Assembly (NCBI RefSeq): GCF_009707365.1
Contig: NZ_CP046122.1
Coordinates: forward strand, 2,728,001 to 2,792,000
From: Microlunatus sp. Gsoil 973
GTDB taxonomy: Bacteria; Actinomycetota; Actinomycetes; Propionibacteriales; Propionibacteriaceae
Direction: 5' to 3'
DNA: 64,000 nucleotides
Shown in pieces: positions 30,907 through 39,080 of the stretch. How positions within the stretch are numbered: the stretch's first letter is position 1; every line of letters begins with the position of its first letter. The translations under genes were made by a program, and so were the position numbers. The notes beneath the pieces are model-generated. The model did not search any database and was not told where the DNA came from. It was given only the letters and a program-made list of their open reading frames with translations.

Positions 30907-30920
30907 CATGCAAATGCATG
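30907..30920. promoter_or_regulatory. Inverted repeat CATGCA-AA-TGCATG before the monooxygenase operon
   Basis: Perfect 6-bp-arm inverted repeat 44 bp upstream of the luciferase-like monooxygenase start. It is the best candidate operator for the MarR protein in that operon. The core CAAATGCATnGAA recurs at 37983-37995. Confidence 0.45.
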
Positions 30921-30963
30921 GAATATCCTGGACCGGTCGAGTCCGGGCAGAGCATGGGAGACG

Positions 30964-32154
30964 ATGATGCAATTCGGGCTGTTGTCGGTCAGCGACATCA
31001 CCCGGGACCCGGTCTCGGGCGAGACGCCGAGCGAGGCGGAGCGGATCGACGCGGTGATCAGGATCGCGCAGAAGACCGAAGAGGTCGGGATGGACGTGTT
31101 CGCGATCGGTGAGCACCACAATCCGCCGTTCTTCTCGTCCTCACCGACCACCCTGCTGGCGGCGATCGCGGCGACCACCAAACGGCTGATCCTGAGCACC
31201 GCGACGACCTTGATCACCACCAACGATCCGGTCCGCGTCGCCGAGGAGTACGCGATGCTCCAGCACGTCGCCAAGGGCCGGATGGATCTGATGCTCGGCC
31301 GCGGCAACACCGCGCCGGTCTACCCGTGGTTCGGACAGGACATCAGGCAAGGACTGCCGCTGGCACTGGAGAACTACAACCTGCTGCACCGGCTGTGGCG
31401 GGAGGACGTCGTCGACTGGGAAGGCAACTACCGGACCGCGCTGCAGGGTTTCACCTCAACGCCCCGGCCGCTGGATGATGTGCCGCCGTTCGTCTGGCAC
31501 GGATCGATCCGGACCCCGGAGATCGCCGAGCAGGCCGCCTTCTACGGCAACGGCTTCTTCGCCAACCACATCTTCTGGCCTACCTCGCACTCACTGCGAT
31601 TGATCAACTTCTACCGCCAGCGCTTCGAGCACTACGGCCACGGGACGAAGAAGCAGGCCATCGTCGGGCTCGGCGGTCAGGCCTACATCGCCAAGAAGTC
31701 CCAGGACGCCTATCAGGAGTTCCGGCCGTACTTCGACGAGGCTCCGGTGTACGGCCACGGCCCGTCCCTGGAGGACTTCAGCCAGATGACACCGCTGAGC
31801 GTGGGCAGCCCGCAGGAAGTGATCGAGAAGACGTTGACCTTCCACGACACCTTCGGCGATTACCAGCGCCAGTTGTTCCTGATGGATCATGCCGGGCTGC
31901 CGCTGAAGACCGTGCTCGACCAGCTCGACCTGCTGGGCGGGGAGGTCATTCCTGTGGTTCGCAAGGAACTGGAGTCGCGCAAGGATCCCGAATCGGCCGA
32001 CGCCCCGACCCACGAAAGCCTGGTCAGCGCCAAGTACGGCGATCAGCCGGCCAGGCAGCCGCGCCCGAACGCCAACCGTGGTGACAACGTCACCGGCGCC
32101 TCCCCCTACCTGGACAGTGAAGACATCGACGTCACCTACCCGTCGCTGATCTGA
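30964..32154 (+). CDS. LLM class flavin-dependent oxidoreductase (CE1758 type)
   Basis: 396-aa luciferase-like monooxygenase using reduced FMN. TIM-barrel motifs: MQFGLLSVSDITRDP, VFAIGEHHNPPFFSSSPTTLLAAIAA, LILSTATTLITTNDPVRVAEEYAMLQHVAKGRMDLMLGRGN, and a C-terminal part with SVGSPQEVIEKTL. It heads an operon with a MarR gene (2-nt gap) and an FMN reductase, which would supply the reduced flavin. The trio matches the CE1758/CE1759 pairing seen in actinobacteria. Two ATGs in tandem (30964/30967); the substrate is unknown. Confidence 0.9.
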   Translation: MMQFGLLSVSDITRDPVSGETPSEAERIDAVIRIAQKTEEVGMDVFAIGEHHNPPFFSSSPTTLLAAIAATTKRLILSTATTLITTNDPVRVAEEYAMLQHVAKGRMDLMLGRGNTAPVYPWFGQDIRQGLPLALENYNLLHRLWREDVVDWEGNYRTALQGFTSTPRPLDDVPPFVWHGSIRTPEIAEQAAFYGNGFFANHIFWPTSHSLRLINFYRQRFEHYGHGTKKQAIVGLGGQAYIAKKSQDAYQEFRPYFDEAPVYGHGPSLEDFSQMTPLSVGSPQEVIEKTLTFHDTFGDYQRQLFLMDHAGLPLKTVLDQLDLLGGEVIPVVRKELESRKDPESADAPTHESLVSAKYGDQPARQPRPNANRGDNVTGASPYLDSEDIDVTYPSLI

Positions 32155-32156
32155 TC

Positions 32157-32666
32157 ATGCGAGGCACAAGCCGATTGGCCAACGATGCCTGGGAAGCGCT
32201 CCTCACCGCTCACGCGGTGTTGATCAAGGAGCTCGAAGCACAGGACGTCTGGCACGAGGTGAGCATCCGGGAGTACGACGTGCTCTACACGCTGGCCAAG
32301 TGCGGTGAACCGATCCGACCGAGTGAGCTGCACCGGGATGTCCTGCTCAGCCAGCCGGCCCTGTCCAGAATGGTGGACCGGCTGGTCGAGCGGGGCCTGG
32401 TGCAGCGCACCAAGGACCCCGATGATCGACGGAGCGTCCGGTTGTCACTCACCGAACGGGGTGCCGTCTGCCAGCGGGCCATCGGCGGCCGTCATGCTGT
32501 CGGCGTCGCCCGAACGGTCGGCGCGACACTCGACGACGACGAACTGCTGCAGCTGGAATCGATCTGCCGCAAACTGGCCGGACGGGCCGGATCCGGTGCC
32601 ACCGTAACACCCATGATCAAGAACAATCGTCACCTCAGCATCACGAACGAGGAAGCCGCCCGATGA
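32157..32666 (+). CDS. MarR family transcriptional regulator
   Basis: 169-aa winged-helix regulator. Core motifs: VSIREYDVLYTLAKCGEPIRPSELHRDVLLSQPALSRMVDRLVERGLVQRTKDPDDRRSVRLSLTERG with the DxRR wing. It starts 2 nt after the monooxygenase and its stop overlaps the FMN-reductase start (ATGA), so it is inside the operon and probably autoregulates through the CATGCA-AA-TGCATG site. Ligand unknown. Confidence 0.92.
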   Translation: MRGTSRLANDAWEALLTAHAVLIKELEAQDVWHEVSIREYDVLYTLAKCGEPIRPSELHRDVLLSQPALSRMVDRLVERGLVQRTKDPDDRRSVRLSLTERGAVCQRAIGGRHAVGVARTVGATLDDDELLQLESICRKLAGRAGSGATVTPMIKNNRHLSITNEEAAR

Positions 32667-33373
32667 CCAACAGCAGCGAACACCCGCCGATCGGCCGGAC
32701 CTACAACCTGGCCGTGGTCAGCGGCGGCACCAGTGACCCGTCGTCGACCCGGTTGCTGGCCGATCGCACCGCGGACCGGGTGGCGGGCATCGCCAGGGAA
32801 CGGGGCAACCGGGTGGTGATCACCGTGATCAGCCTGCGCGAACTGGCATCGGAGATCGGAACGGCGATCACCTCGCAACTGCTCGGCCCGAAGATGACAA
32901 AGGCCGTCGAGGCACTGGGGCGCGCCGACGGGTTGATCGTCAGTGCGCCGGTCTACAAGGCCGGCCCGAGCGGGCTGTTCACGTCGTTCTTCCACGTCCT
33001 GGACAACGATCTGCTGATCGCCAAGCCGGTGATCCTGGCGGCGACGGCGGGTACGGCCCGGCACGCGCTGGTCGTCGACGATCAGATGCGCTCATTGTTC
33101 GCCTACCTGCGCACGCTGGCCGTACCGACGTCGCTGTTCGCCGCAAGTGAGGACTGGAGCGGCAGCGATCTCAGCAAGCGCATCGACCGGGCCGCGACCG
33201 AACTCGTCCTGCTGATGGAGGCCGAGTTCGCCCGCAAGATCAAAGAGGCGACCTGGCGCAGCTACCAGCACGAGTACGGCAGTGCCGGCGGCACCGAGAC
33301 CGGGATCGATCTTGACACCGACCTCATGCGGTTGGCCACCGGCGGCGCACGGCCCGGCCCAGACGACAACTGA
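32663..33373 (+). CDS. NAD(P)H-dependent FMN reductase (CE1759 type)
   Basis: 236-aa flavodoxin-like FMN reductase. FMN-phosphate loop LAVVSGGTSDPSSTRLLADRTADRV (SxxxxSxT type), then GLIVSAPVYKAGPSGLFTSFFHVLD and ILAATAGTARHALVVDDQMRSLFAYL, characteristic of SsuE/CE1759 reductases. It supplies reduced FMN to the monooxygenase encoded first in this three-gene operon. ATGA overlap with the MarR gene shows translational coupling. Confidence 0.92.
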   Translation: MTNSSEHPPIGRTYNLAVVSGGTSDPSSTRLLADRTADRVAGIARERGNRVVITVISLRELASEIGTAITSQLLGPKMTKAVEALGRADGLIVSAPVYKAGPSGLFTSFFHVLDNDLLIAKPVILAATAGTARHALVVDDQMRSLFAYLRTLAVPTSLFAASEDWSGSDLSKRIDRAATELVLLMEAEFARKIKEATWRSYQHEYGSAGGTETGIDLDTDLMRLATGGARPGPDDN

Positions 33374-33407
33374 CCCCGCCGCAGGTCGCTGCGAGCGGGT
33401 CCGTGAG

Positions 33408-34055
33408 TCACATGTCCCGGTAGCGCTTCGCCGCCTCCACGGACTGCCGCAGACCTGCCGAATCCAGCCGGCCGACGTATCCGGGGGTGTCGCGCTGGAT
33501 GCGCCAGCCCTCGGCGAGTTCGCCGATGTCGAGGACGTCGAACCCGATCGTGTCGATGAACGCTGCGACCTCGTCCTTGGCGGCTTGATCATCACCGGCG
33601 ACGATCAGCGCCCGTCGACCGGACGTACCGGGATCCGTTGCCGTGCTGAGGATCTCCGGCGCCATGATGTGATTGAACGCCTTCACCACCTTGGCACCCG
33701 GGAGTTGGCGCTGCAGCAGTTCGCTGGTCGTTGTTGACTCGTCGTCGAGTTCGGCGATCTGCCCGTCGCGCTGCGGGTAGTAGTTGTTGGCGTCGATGAC
33801 GATCTTGCCGTCGAACGGTTCGGGCGGCAGCGCGCCGATCGCCTTCAGCGGGATCGCGACGAGCACCAGGTCACCCGCCCGGGCCGCCTCCTCGACGGTG
33901 CCGGCGGCCGCCTTCGGCCCGAGTTCTCCGACCAGGTCCTGCAACGACTGCGGGCCGCGGGAATTCGCGATCACGACGTCGTAATCATGCGCGATCGCGG
34001 CCCGAGCCACAGTGCTGCCGATGTTTCCTGAGCCGATGATTCCAATGGTTGTCAT
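33408..34055 (-). CDS. F420-dependent NADP reductase-like oxidoreductase
   Basis: 215-aa Rossmann protein of the NADPH-dependent F420 reductase/NADP oxidoreductase (F420_oxidored) family. Motifs: TTIGIIGSGNIGSTVARAAIAHDYDVVIANSRGP (dinucleotide loop with the SR pair that prefers NADP), LVLVAIPLKAI, VIDANNYYPQRDG and VKAFNHIMAPEI. ATG at 34055 is preferred to the long Arg-rich upstream frame, which is antisense to the next gene. True F420 use is unproven; many relatives are simple NADP oxidoreductases. Confidence 0.87.
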   Translation of the reverse strand: MTTIGIIGSGNIGSTVARAAIAHDYDVVIANSRGPQSLQDLVGELGPKAAAGTVEEAARAGDLVLVAIPLKAIGALPPEPFDGKIVIDANNYYPQRDGQIAELDDESTTTSELLQRQLPGAKVVKAFNHIMAPEILSTATDPGTSGRRALIVAGDDQAAKDEVAAFIDTIGFDVLDIGELAEGWRIQRDTPGYVGRLDSAGLRQSVEAAKRYRDM

Positions 34056-34138
34056 GTTCGGCCGAACCCGGCGTCCGGATCGGCTATTCCGGGCAACCGT
34101 TAAGGTGCTGCCCAGGTGCCGACACCCGGGAGGTCGCG

Positions 34139-34936
34139 ATGGCGATGCCGGTCGATCTCGTGCTGGTCCGCCACGGCGAGTCCGAGGGCAACTTCGTCCG
34201 CGACCAGGCCCGGCACGGCGACGACTCCGGCTACACCGATCTCTTCGCCACAACGCCTGGCCGGCGGTGGCGGCTGACGCCGGTCGGACGGGACCAGGCA
34301 CGCCTGGTCGGTGACTGGCTGCGCGCGGAGTTCGCCGACGGGTTCGACCGGCACTACGTCTCGCCGTTCGCCCGCGCCAAGCAGACCGCCGGCCTGCTGG
34401 CGTTGCCGAATGACCCACGCTGGTACGTCAACCGGACCATCCGGGAACGGGACTGGGGCGACATCGGCTCCATCCCGCGGCAGGAGTTCGAGTCCCGCCC
34501 GGAGTATCAGCTCAACGCCAAGCAGCAACGCAGCGACCCGCTCTATTGGGTGCCACCGGGCGGCGAGTCGATCGCCCACGTCGCGGAGAACCGGGTGCGC
34601 AACTTCCTGGAGACCCTGGATCGGGAACTCGGTGACCGCCGGGTGGTCGCCGTCACCCACGGCGAATTCATCATGGCCGTCCGGCTGCTGCTGGAGCGCT
34701 GGGACGACGAGGAGTACGGCGCGATCATGGCCGATCCCGGACAGCGGCTGCACACCTGCGAGGTGCTGCACTACAGCAGGCGTGATCCTCGTGACGGACG
34801 GGTGGAGGGCCGGTTGGCATGGCTACGCCGGGCCCACCCCGACCTGTCCGGCGGTGTTCCGGCCGTGGCCGCATCGCCGTGGGCCCGGTTCGACTACCGG
34901 TTGCCGGGCAATGACGAGTTACTCGACCAGAGTTGA
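34139..34936 (+). CDS. Histidine phosphatase family protein
   Basis: 265-aa phosphoglycerate-mutase-like phosphatase. The catalytic phospho-histidine is in VLVRHGESEGNFV at the N-terminus; further motifs are TPVGRDQARLVGDWL, YVSPFARAKQTAGLL and the second His in VVAVTHGEFIMAVRLLLE. ATG at 34139 follows GGGAGG, and upstream in-frame starts are antisense to the oxidoreductase gene. Substrate unknown; the long middle insert (PRQEFESRPEYQLNAKQQRS) resembles actinobacterial phosphatases of unassigned specificity. Confidence 0.88.
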   Translation: MAMPVDLVLVRHGESEGNFVRDQARHGDDSGYTDLFATTPGRRWRLTPVGRDQARLVGDWLRAEFADGFDRHYVSPFARAKQTAGLLALPNDPRWYVNRTIRERDWGDIGSIPRQEFESRPEYQLNAKQQRSDPLYWVPPGGESIAHVAENRVRNFLETLDRELGDRRVVAVTHGEFIMAVRLLLERWDDEEYGAIMADPGQRLHTCEVLHYSRRDPRDGRVEGRLAWLRRAHPDLSGGVPAVAASPWARFDYRLPGNDELLDQS

Positions 34937-34977
34937 TCCTGCCCGCGCCTCGGCAGCATGACCGCTGCTCAGGGCGG

Positions 34978-36066
34978 TCACCGCGGTTGTCGGTCGGCTG
35001 CGTCCGGCAGGACGGGAACGGATGCCGCCGGACGCGCCTGGTACCAGTAGGCGGTGCTGGCGATGTCGTCCTGGCGTTCGAAGAGCCCGTGGTCCCAGGC
35101 ACCGATCTGCTGCACGGTGACCCGCAGACGGTTGTCGAAGTACACGGGATCTGGCAGGTGCCAACGATAGAGGCCGTGGCTGGGTGGCATACCGGTGACG
35201 AACGGCGAGGCACCCGTCCGGTCGTCGGTGGCGTAGTGCGGATAGCCGATGTACGGCGCGGAGAAGTTGATCACCTGCGGTACTGGTGCTGTGCCCAGAT
35301 GATCTTGGAACGCCCAGGCGCCGCCGGCGTAGTCCTCCAGTCCGGTGCTGCACAGCGTCGGATGGTCGGTGTCCTCGTCGACGTAGAACTTCACCTCGCC
35401 CTCACCCCACCAGTAGCGCTGCAGCGCGGTCAGCGCGATGTAGCTACCGACGTAGGATCCGGGCCCGGTCACATCATCGAGGATCACATGATCGGCACCG
35501 AGTTCGGTACTGGCGTTGGACCGGCGCCACTGGGCGTGGAAGTAGCCGGTGTCCTCCCCGAGCCGGTCGCCGACGGTGTAGTCGATCTGGAAGTAGACCG
35601 ATCCGATGTCGTCGGGATGCTCACTGGTCAGGGTCAACCGGGCACCGGACCGGAACGGCATCGGGAAGTAGCAGTTCATGCCGCCGGTCGGCGCGACGAC
35701 GATCGGCGCGGAGGTGATCAGGCAGCGGCCGAAGCCGTTGCAGAAGAAGTCACCGAGCGGCGCCTCGATCGACGGCACGTCCGAATCGTCCCAATACGCC
35801 CTGAGCACGAGATCGCGGAGCACGAAAGGGCCGCCGGGCGTTCGGTCCGGCACCGTGATCCAGATGTGCCGGATGACGCCGGGTCCGTCGATGGCGGCCA
35901 GGGTCAGGGTTTGGCCCGACGGCAGCGGCCGGAACGCCGACCCCTTGCGCCCGGGACCGAGCGGTGAGGCCGCGCGCGCCGCCTGTCCCGGGGCGCCGGT
36001 GGGATTCTCGGCGTTGATCGAGCGGCTGCGTACGCCGGGGTTGAGTCTGCTCCAGGAATCGAACAT
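34978..36066 (-). CDS. Glycoside hydrolase family 172 (DUF2961) protein
   Basis: About 362-aa DUF2961 protein. Motifs: NAENPTGAPGQAARAASPLGPGRKGSA near the start, LAAIDGPGVIRHIWITVPD, RAYWDDSDVPSIEAPLGDFFCNGFG, YFPMPFRSGARLTLTSE, YWWGEGEVKFYVDEDTDHPTLCSTGLEDYAGGAW (acidic residues likely catalytic). GH172 members include fructan- and arabinan-processing enzymes; substrate here is open. ATG at 36066 chosen because the ribosome site (AAGGG) is too close to the GTG 6 nt upstream. No signal peptide. Confidence 0.87.
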   Translation of the reverse strand: MFDSWSRLNPGVRSRSINAENPTGAPGQAARAASPLGPGRKGSAFRPLPSGQTLTLAAIDGPGVIRHIWITVPDRTPGGPFVLRDLVLRAYWDDSDVPSIEAPLGDFFCNGFGRCLITSAPIVVAPTGGMNCYFPMPFRSGARLTLTSEHPDDIGSVYFQIDYTVGDRLGEDTGYFHAQWRRSNASTELGADHVILDDVTGPGSYVGSYIALTALQRYWWGEGEVKFYVDEDTDHPTLCSTGLEDYAGGAWAFQDHLGTAPVPQVINFSAPYIGYPHYATDDRTGASPFVTGMPPSHGLYRWHLPDPVYFDNRLRVTVQQIGAWDHGLFERQDDIASTAYWYQARPAASVPVLPDAADRQPR

Positions 36067-36182
36067 GGTCACGCCCTTGTTGTCGGATACCCGGCCGGAT
36101 CCGGCACGGCCGGGTGCAGGGCAACCTATCCGATCCGACCCGCACCGCTGCGTCCGACCGGGGCCCGGGATCCCTGCTGTGA

Positions 36183-36668
36183 TCAGTTCGCCAGCGCGGC
36201 GACCATCACCGGGTCGTAATCACCGCCCTGGGCGTGCGTGATCACGTTCATCCGATTCGCGGCGTTGACCAACGACACCAACGTGATCAACACGGCGACC
36301 TGATCATCGTCGAAGTGTTTGCGCACGTCGGCCCAGGTGTCATCGGAGACACCCTGGAAGGCGTCGGCCAGTCGTGTGCCCTCCTCCGCCAGGGCGAGGG
36401 CTGCGCGTTCGCCGTCGGTGAACAGTCGGGTCTCGCGCCAGACCGCCACCAGGTTGAGGCGCAGCTGCGTCTCCCCTGCCGCGGCCGCTTCCTTGGTGTG
36501 CATGTCGACACACGGTGCGCAACCGTTGATCTGGCTGACGCGCAAGCTGACCAGCTCCCGCAGCACCTTCGGCACGCTCGACTGCTCGATCACCTGGGCC
36601 AGGGCGTACACGCGCTTGGCGACCTTGGCGCCGACCGGGTTCTGCATCAGGTCCATCCGGGGTTCCAT
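36183..36668 (-). CDS. Carboxymuconolactone decarboxylase family protein (AhpD-like)
   Basis: About 161-aa CMD-domain protein. The redox-type active site is INGCAPCVDMHTKEA, a CxxC followed by His, as in alkylhydroperoxidase AhpD. ATG at 36668 is preferred to 36674 because GGAAGG then sits 6 nt upstream. It is divergent from an ECF sigma gene of the ECF41/SigJ type, whose standard partners are CMD proteins, and it has a matching promoter (CGTCACA-16 nt-CGTC) 44 nt upstream. Likely role: oxidative or aromatic-compound stress response. Confidence 0.93.
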   Translation of the reverse strand: MEPRMDLMQNPVGAKVAKRVYALAQVIEQSSVPKVLRELVSLRVSQINGCAPCVDMHTKEAAAAGETQLRLNLVAVWRETRLFTDGERAALALAEEGTRLADAFQGVSDDTWADVRKHFDDDQVAVLITLVSLVNAANRMNVITHAQGGDYDPVMVAALAN

Positions 36669-36720
36669 GATCATCCTTCCATCGGTTGTTCCGGTCCCGT
36701 TGTGGGCCGGTCGACCTCAG

Positions 36721-36747
36721 GACGCTGGCAGTTGGGGCGCTGTGACG
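36721..36747 (-). promoter_or_regulatory. ECF41-type promoter for the CMD gene
   Basis: On the minus strand CGTCACA (36747-36741), 16 nt, CGTC (36724-36721). This differs by one base in the -35 from the ECF41 consensus TGTCACA...CGTC, and ends about 50 nt before the CMD start codon. Confidence 0.65.
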
Positions 36748-36782
36748 ACAGGATGGGTGTGCTGTTCGTCACCCACGGTGGG

Positions 36783-36809
36783 TGTCACAAGCCGGCGGCT
36801 GCGGGCGTC
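36783..36809 (+). promoter_or_regulatory. ECF41-type autoregulatory promoter for the sigma gene
   Basis: TGTCACA (36783-36789), 16 nt, CGTC (36806-36809): an exact match to the ECF41 -35/-10 pair, about 50 nt before the sigma-factor start. Same spacing as the divergent promoter, consistent with one sigma factor reading both. Confidence 0.72.
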
Positions 36810-36858
36810 TGATGGTGAGTCGAGGCAGCCGCCGGGCTGGATTGATGAGGAGTTGATC

Positions 36859-37764
36859 GTGGACGGATCGGGACGTGGTGGCAATGTCGGTCAGGCGACC
36901 GACAGTTTCGTCAGGTATCGCAATCTTCTCTTCACCATCGCGTACGAGATGCTGGGTTCGGCCGCCGATGCCGAGGACGTGCTGCAGGAGACCTGGTTGC
37001 GTTGGGTCGGCGTCGACCATCAGGAGGTACGCGACGAGCGCGCCTATCTCATCAGGATCACCACCCGGCAGGCGCTGACCCAGTTGCGCAGACTCGGACG
37101 GCGCAAGGAGTCCTATGTCGGCTCCTGGTTGCCGGAACCGCTGCTGACCGCACCCGACGTCGCCGATGACGTCGAGTTGGCCGAGAGCGTGTCGATGGCG
37201 ATGTTGTTGGTGTTGGAGACCTTGTCGCCGACCGAACGGGCGGTGTTCGTGCTCCGTGAGGTGTTCGACGTCGGCTATGAGGAGATCGCGACCGCCGTCG
37301 ACAAGAGCCAGGACGCCGTACGACAGATCGCCCACCGAGCACGCAATCACGTCCAGGCGAGGCGGCCGCGGGGCTCGGTGTCGTCGCAGGAGGCAGGACG
37401 TGCGCTGGACGCCTTCCGGCGCGCCTTGGAGACCGGCGACTTCGAGGAGTTGCTGTCCCTGATCGCTCCCGACGTCGTGCTGGTCGGCGACGGCGGCGGC
37501 ATCAAGCAGGCCGTCCTGCACCCGGTCCGCGGCGCCCGCCGGGTGTCCAAGCTGTTGGCGGTGGGTCTGGGTGAGGTCGGACAGCAGATGTCGGCCGAGC
37601 CGGCGACGATCAACGGTTGGCCGGCGCTGATCCTGCGTCTGGACGGGGAACTCGACAGCGTGCTGGCGGTGCGGATCGACGACGGGCTGATCACCGGCCT
37701 CTACGCCGTACGCAACCCGGAGAAACTCATCCGGCTCGACCGGGAGACGGCCGTCAGCCGCTGA
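36859..37764 (+). CDS. ECF41/SigJ-type RNA polymerase sigma factor with SnoaL-like C-terminal domain
   Basis: 301-aa extracytoplasmic-function sigma factor. Region 2: FVRYRNLLFTIAYEMLGSAADAEDVLQETWLRW; region 4: LSPTERAVFVLREVFDVGYEEIATAVDKSQDAVRQIAHRARNHV. The C-terminal about 120 residues (RALDAFRRALETGDFEELLSLIAPDVVLVGDGGG) form a SnoaL_2-like domain that takes the place of an anti-sigma factor in ECF41 proteins. GTG start at 36859 with GAGGAG 7 nt upstream. The divergent CMD gene and a TGTCACA/CGTC promoter support the ECF41 assignment. Confidence 0.94.
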   Translation: MDGSGRGGNVGQATDSFVRYRNLLFTIAYEMLGSAADAEDVLQETWLRWVGVDHQEVRDERAYLIRITTRQALTQLRRLGRRKESYVGSWLPEPLLTAPDVADDVELAESVSMAMLLVLETLSPTERAVFVLREVFDVGYEEIATAVDKSQDAVRQIAHRARNHVQARRPRGSVSSQEAGRALDAFRRALETGDFEELLSLIAPDVVLVGDGGGIKQAVLHPVRGARRVSKLLAVGLGEVGQQMSAEPATINGWPALILRLDGELDSVLAVRIDDGLITGLYAVRNPEKLIRLDRETAVSR

Positions 37765-37781
37765 CCCGGTCGAGTTGCTGT

Positions 37782-37991
37782 TCACCCGGTCGGGTACGAG
37801 GGTGATCGCCGCCGGTCCCGGCCTCGGTCCTGTTCCAACGGATCCGGTACCGGGACCGCGTCGATGAGCCGGCGGGTGTAGGAATCGGCGGGAGCGAAGC
37901 GAATCTGTTGGCGCGCACCCTCCTCGGCGACTCGTCCGGCGCCCGCCGGCAGAAGGATCGCCTCGTGCGTCCGTAGCACTTTCAAATGCAT
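37782..37991 (-). pseudogene. Remnant of an oligopeptide/dipeptide ABC transporter ATPase (C-terminal end)
   Basis: A 69-codon frame whose middle, GRVAEEGARQQIRFAPADSYTRRLIDAVPVPDP, is the characteristic end of DppF/OppF ATPases (GRVVEEGP...PYTRRLLDAVP). The ATPase domain is absent; the first about 15 residues are degenerate. The likely parent transporter is lost. It lies between the sigma gene and the aldo/keto reductase. Expression is doubtful. Confidence 0.7.
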
Positions 37992-37995
37992 TGAA
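37983..37995. promoter_or_regulatory. CAAATGCATnGAA motif, second copy
   Basis: Matches 12 of 13 bases with 30911-30923 before the monooxygenase operon, and is embedded in the palindrome TTCAA-ATGCA-TTGAA (37981-37995). It overlaps the presumed start of the ABC ATPase remnant. May be a relict operator. Confidence 0.3.
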
Positions 37996-38041
37996 TTCTT
38001 TACAGCGCACGAAACACCGGCGAAACGTCGCAGGTACGCCG

Positions 38042-38983
38042 TCAGATGCCCGGCGAGGCGATGCCGTTCAGCAGCGCGACATCCGCATCGGTGAGCCGGA
38101 TGGCGCCCGCTGCGACATTCTCTTCCAGATGGGCCGGATTCCCGGTCCCGGGGATGGCCAGCACGTGCGGCCCGCGGTGCAGGGTCCAGGCCAGCCGGAT
38201 CTGCGCGCGGGTTGCCTCGTGGGCCGCAGCGACCGCCGCAATCTCGGTCTGCCCCGGCTCCACCGCCGGCTGCGCAGTGCCCGGAGATGCCGCCGCCACG
38301 GCGAAGAACGGGGTGAACGCCACGCCGTGTCGACCGCACAGCTCGAGCAGCGCGTCGTCCTCCCGGCGATTGGTCAGGCCGTACTGGTTCTGTACGCAGG
38401 CGATCGGGGTGATGGTCAGTGCCTCGTCGAGCTGCTCGGCCGTGACGTTGGAGATGCCGATGGTGCGCAGCAGGCCGGCGTCGCGCAGTTCGACGAGTGC
38501 GCCGAGGTGGTCGGCGATCGATCCGGGCTGTTTCTCGTGTCCGGTGCCCCAGCGGAGGTTGACGAGGTCGAGTTCCTCCCGGCCCAGCTGGCGGATGTTC
38601 TCCTCGACCTGTCCGCGCAGCTGGTTCGGCTGCGCCAGAGGCTCGAACGCGCCGTACCGCGACCGGCTCGGACCGACCTTGGTGGCGATCACCAGATCAT
38701 CCGGATAGGGCTGCAGGGCAGTGCTGATCAGTTCATTGGCCGACCGCACCGGAGTGAAGTAGAAGGCGGCCGTGTCGATGTGGTTGACCCCGAGTTCGAC
38801 CGCCCGCCGCAGGACGGCGATGCCGTCGGACCGGCTCTTCGGCTTCTCGTCCCACGGCATGCCGCCCAGCCGCATGGCCCCGAGTCCGAGGCGGTTGATG
38901 GTCCTGTCGCCGAGCTGCCAGGTGCCGGCGGCTGAGGCATCGGGTAGTCCGGTTGTGGTGTGATTCATCGTTCGGCTGGTCAT
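38042..38983 (-). CDS. Aldo/keto reductase
   Basis: 313-aa NADPH-dependent aldo/keto reductase. TIM-barrel motifs: NRLGLGAMRLGG, GVNHIDTAAFYF (catalytic Asp and Tyr), LVIATKVGPSRS (Lys), VNLRWG where the usual catalytic-His strand (L-H) has Arg-Trp, LRTIGISNVTAEQLDEAL, CVQNQYGLTNRR and LAIPGTGNPAHLEENVAA. The unusual LRW in place of LH is seen in some YdbC-like members. ATG at 38983; ATG at 38968 is an alternative. Divergent from a LuxR-type regulator. Confidence 0.9.
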   Translation of the reverse strand: MTSRTMNHTTTGLPDASAAGTWQLGDRTINRLGLGAMRLGGMPWDEKPKSRSDGIAVLRRAVELGVNHIDTAAFYFTPVRSANELISTALQPYPDDLVIATKVGPSRSRYGAFEPLAQPNQLRGQVEENIRQLGREELDLVNLRWGTGHEKQPGSIADHLGALVELRDAGLLRTIGISNVTAEQLDEALTITPIACVQNQYGLTNRREDDALLELCGRHGVAFTPFFAVAAASPGTAQPAVEPGQTEIAAVAAAHEATRAQIRLAWTLHRGPHVLAIPGTGNPAHLEENVAAGAIRLTDADVALLNGIASPGI

Positions 38984-39080
38984 GCGATCCAGCGTGGCGC
39001 CCGGTCGGGCCGACAGCCCAGCGATGGCAACAAGCTGCCACGGTCGACCGGCACCGGGCCGACGAGGCAGAATCCTGTCC

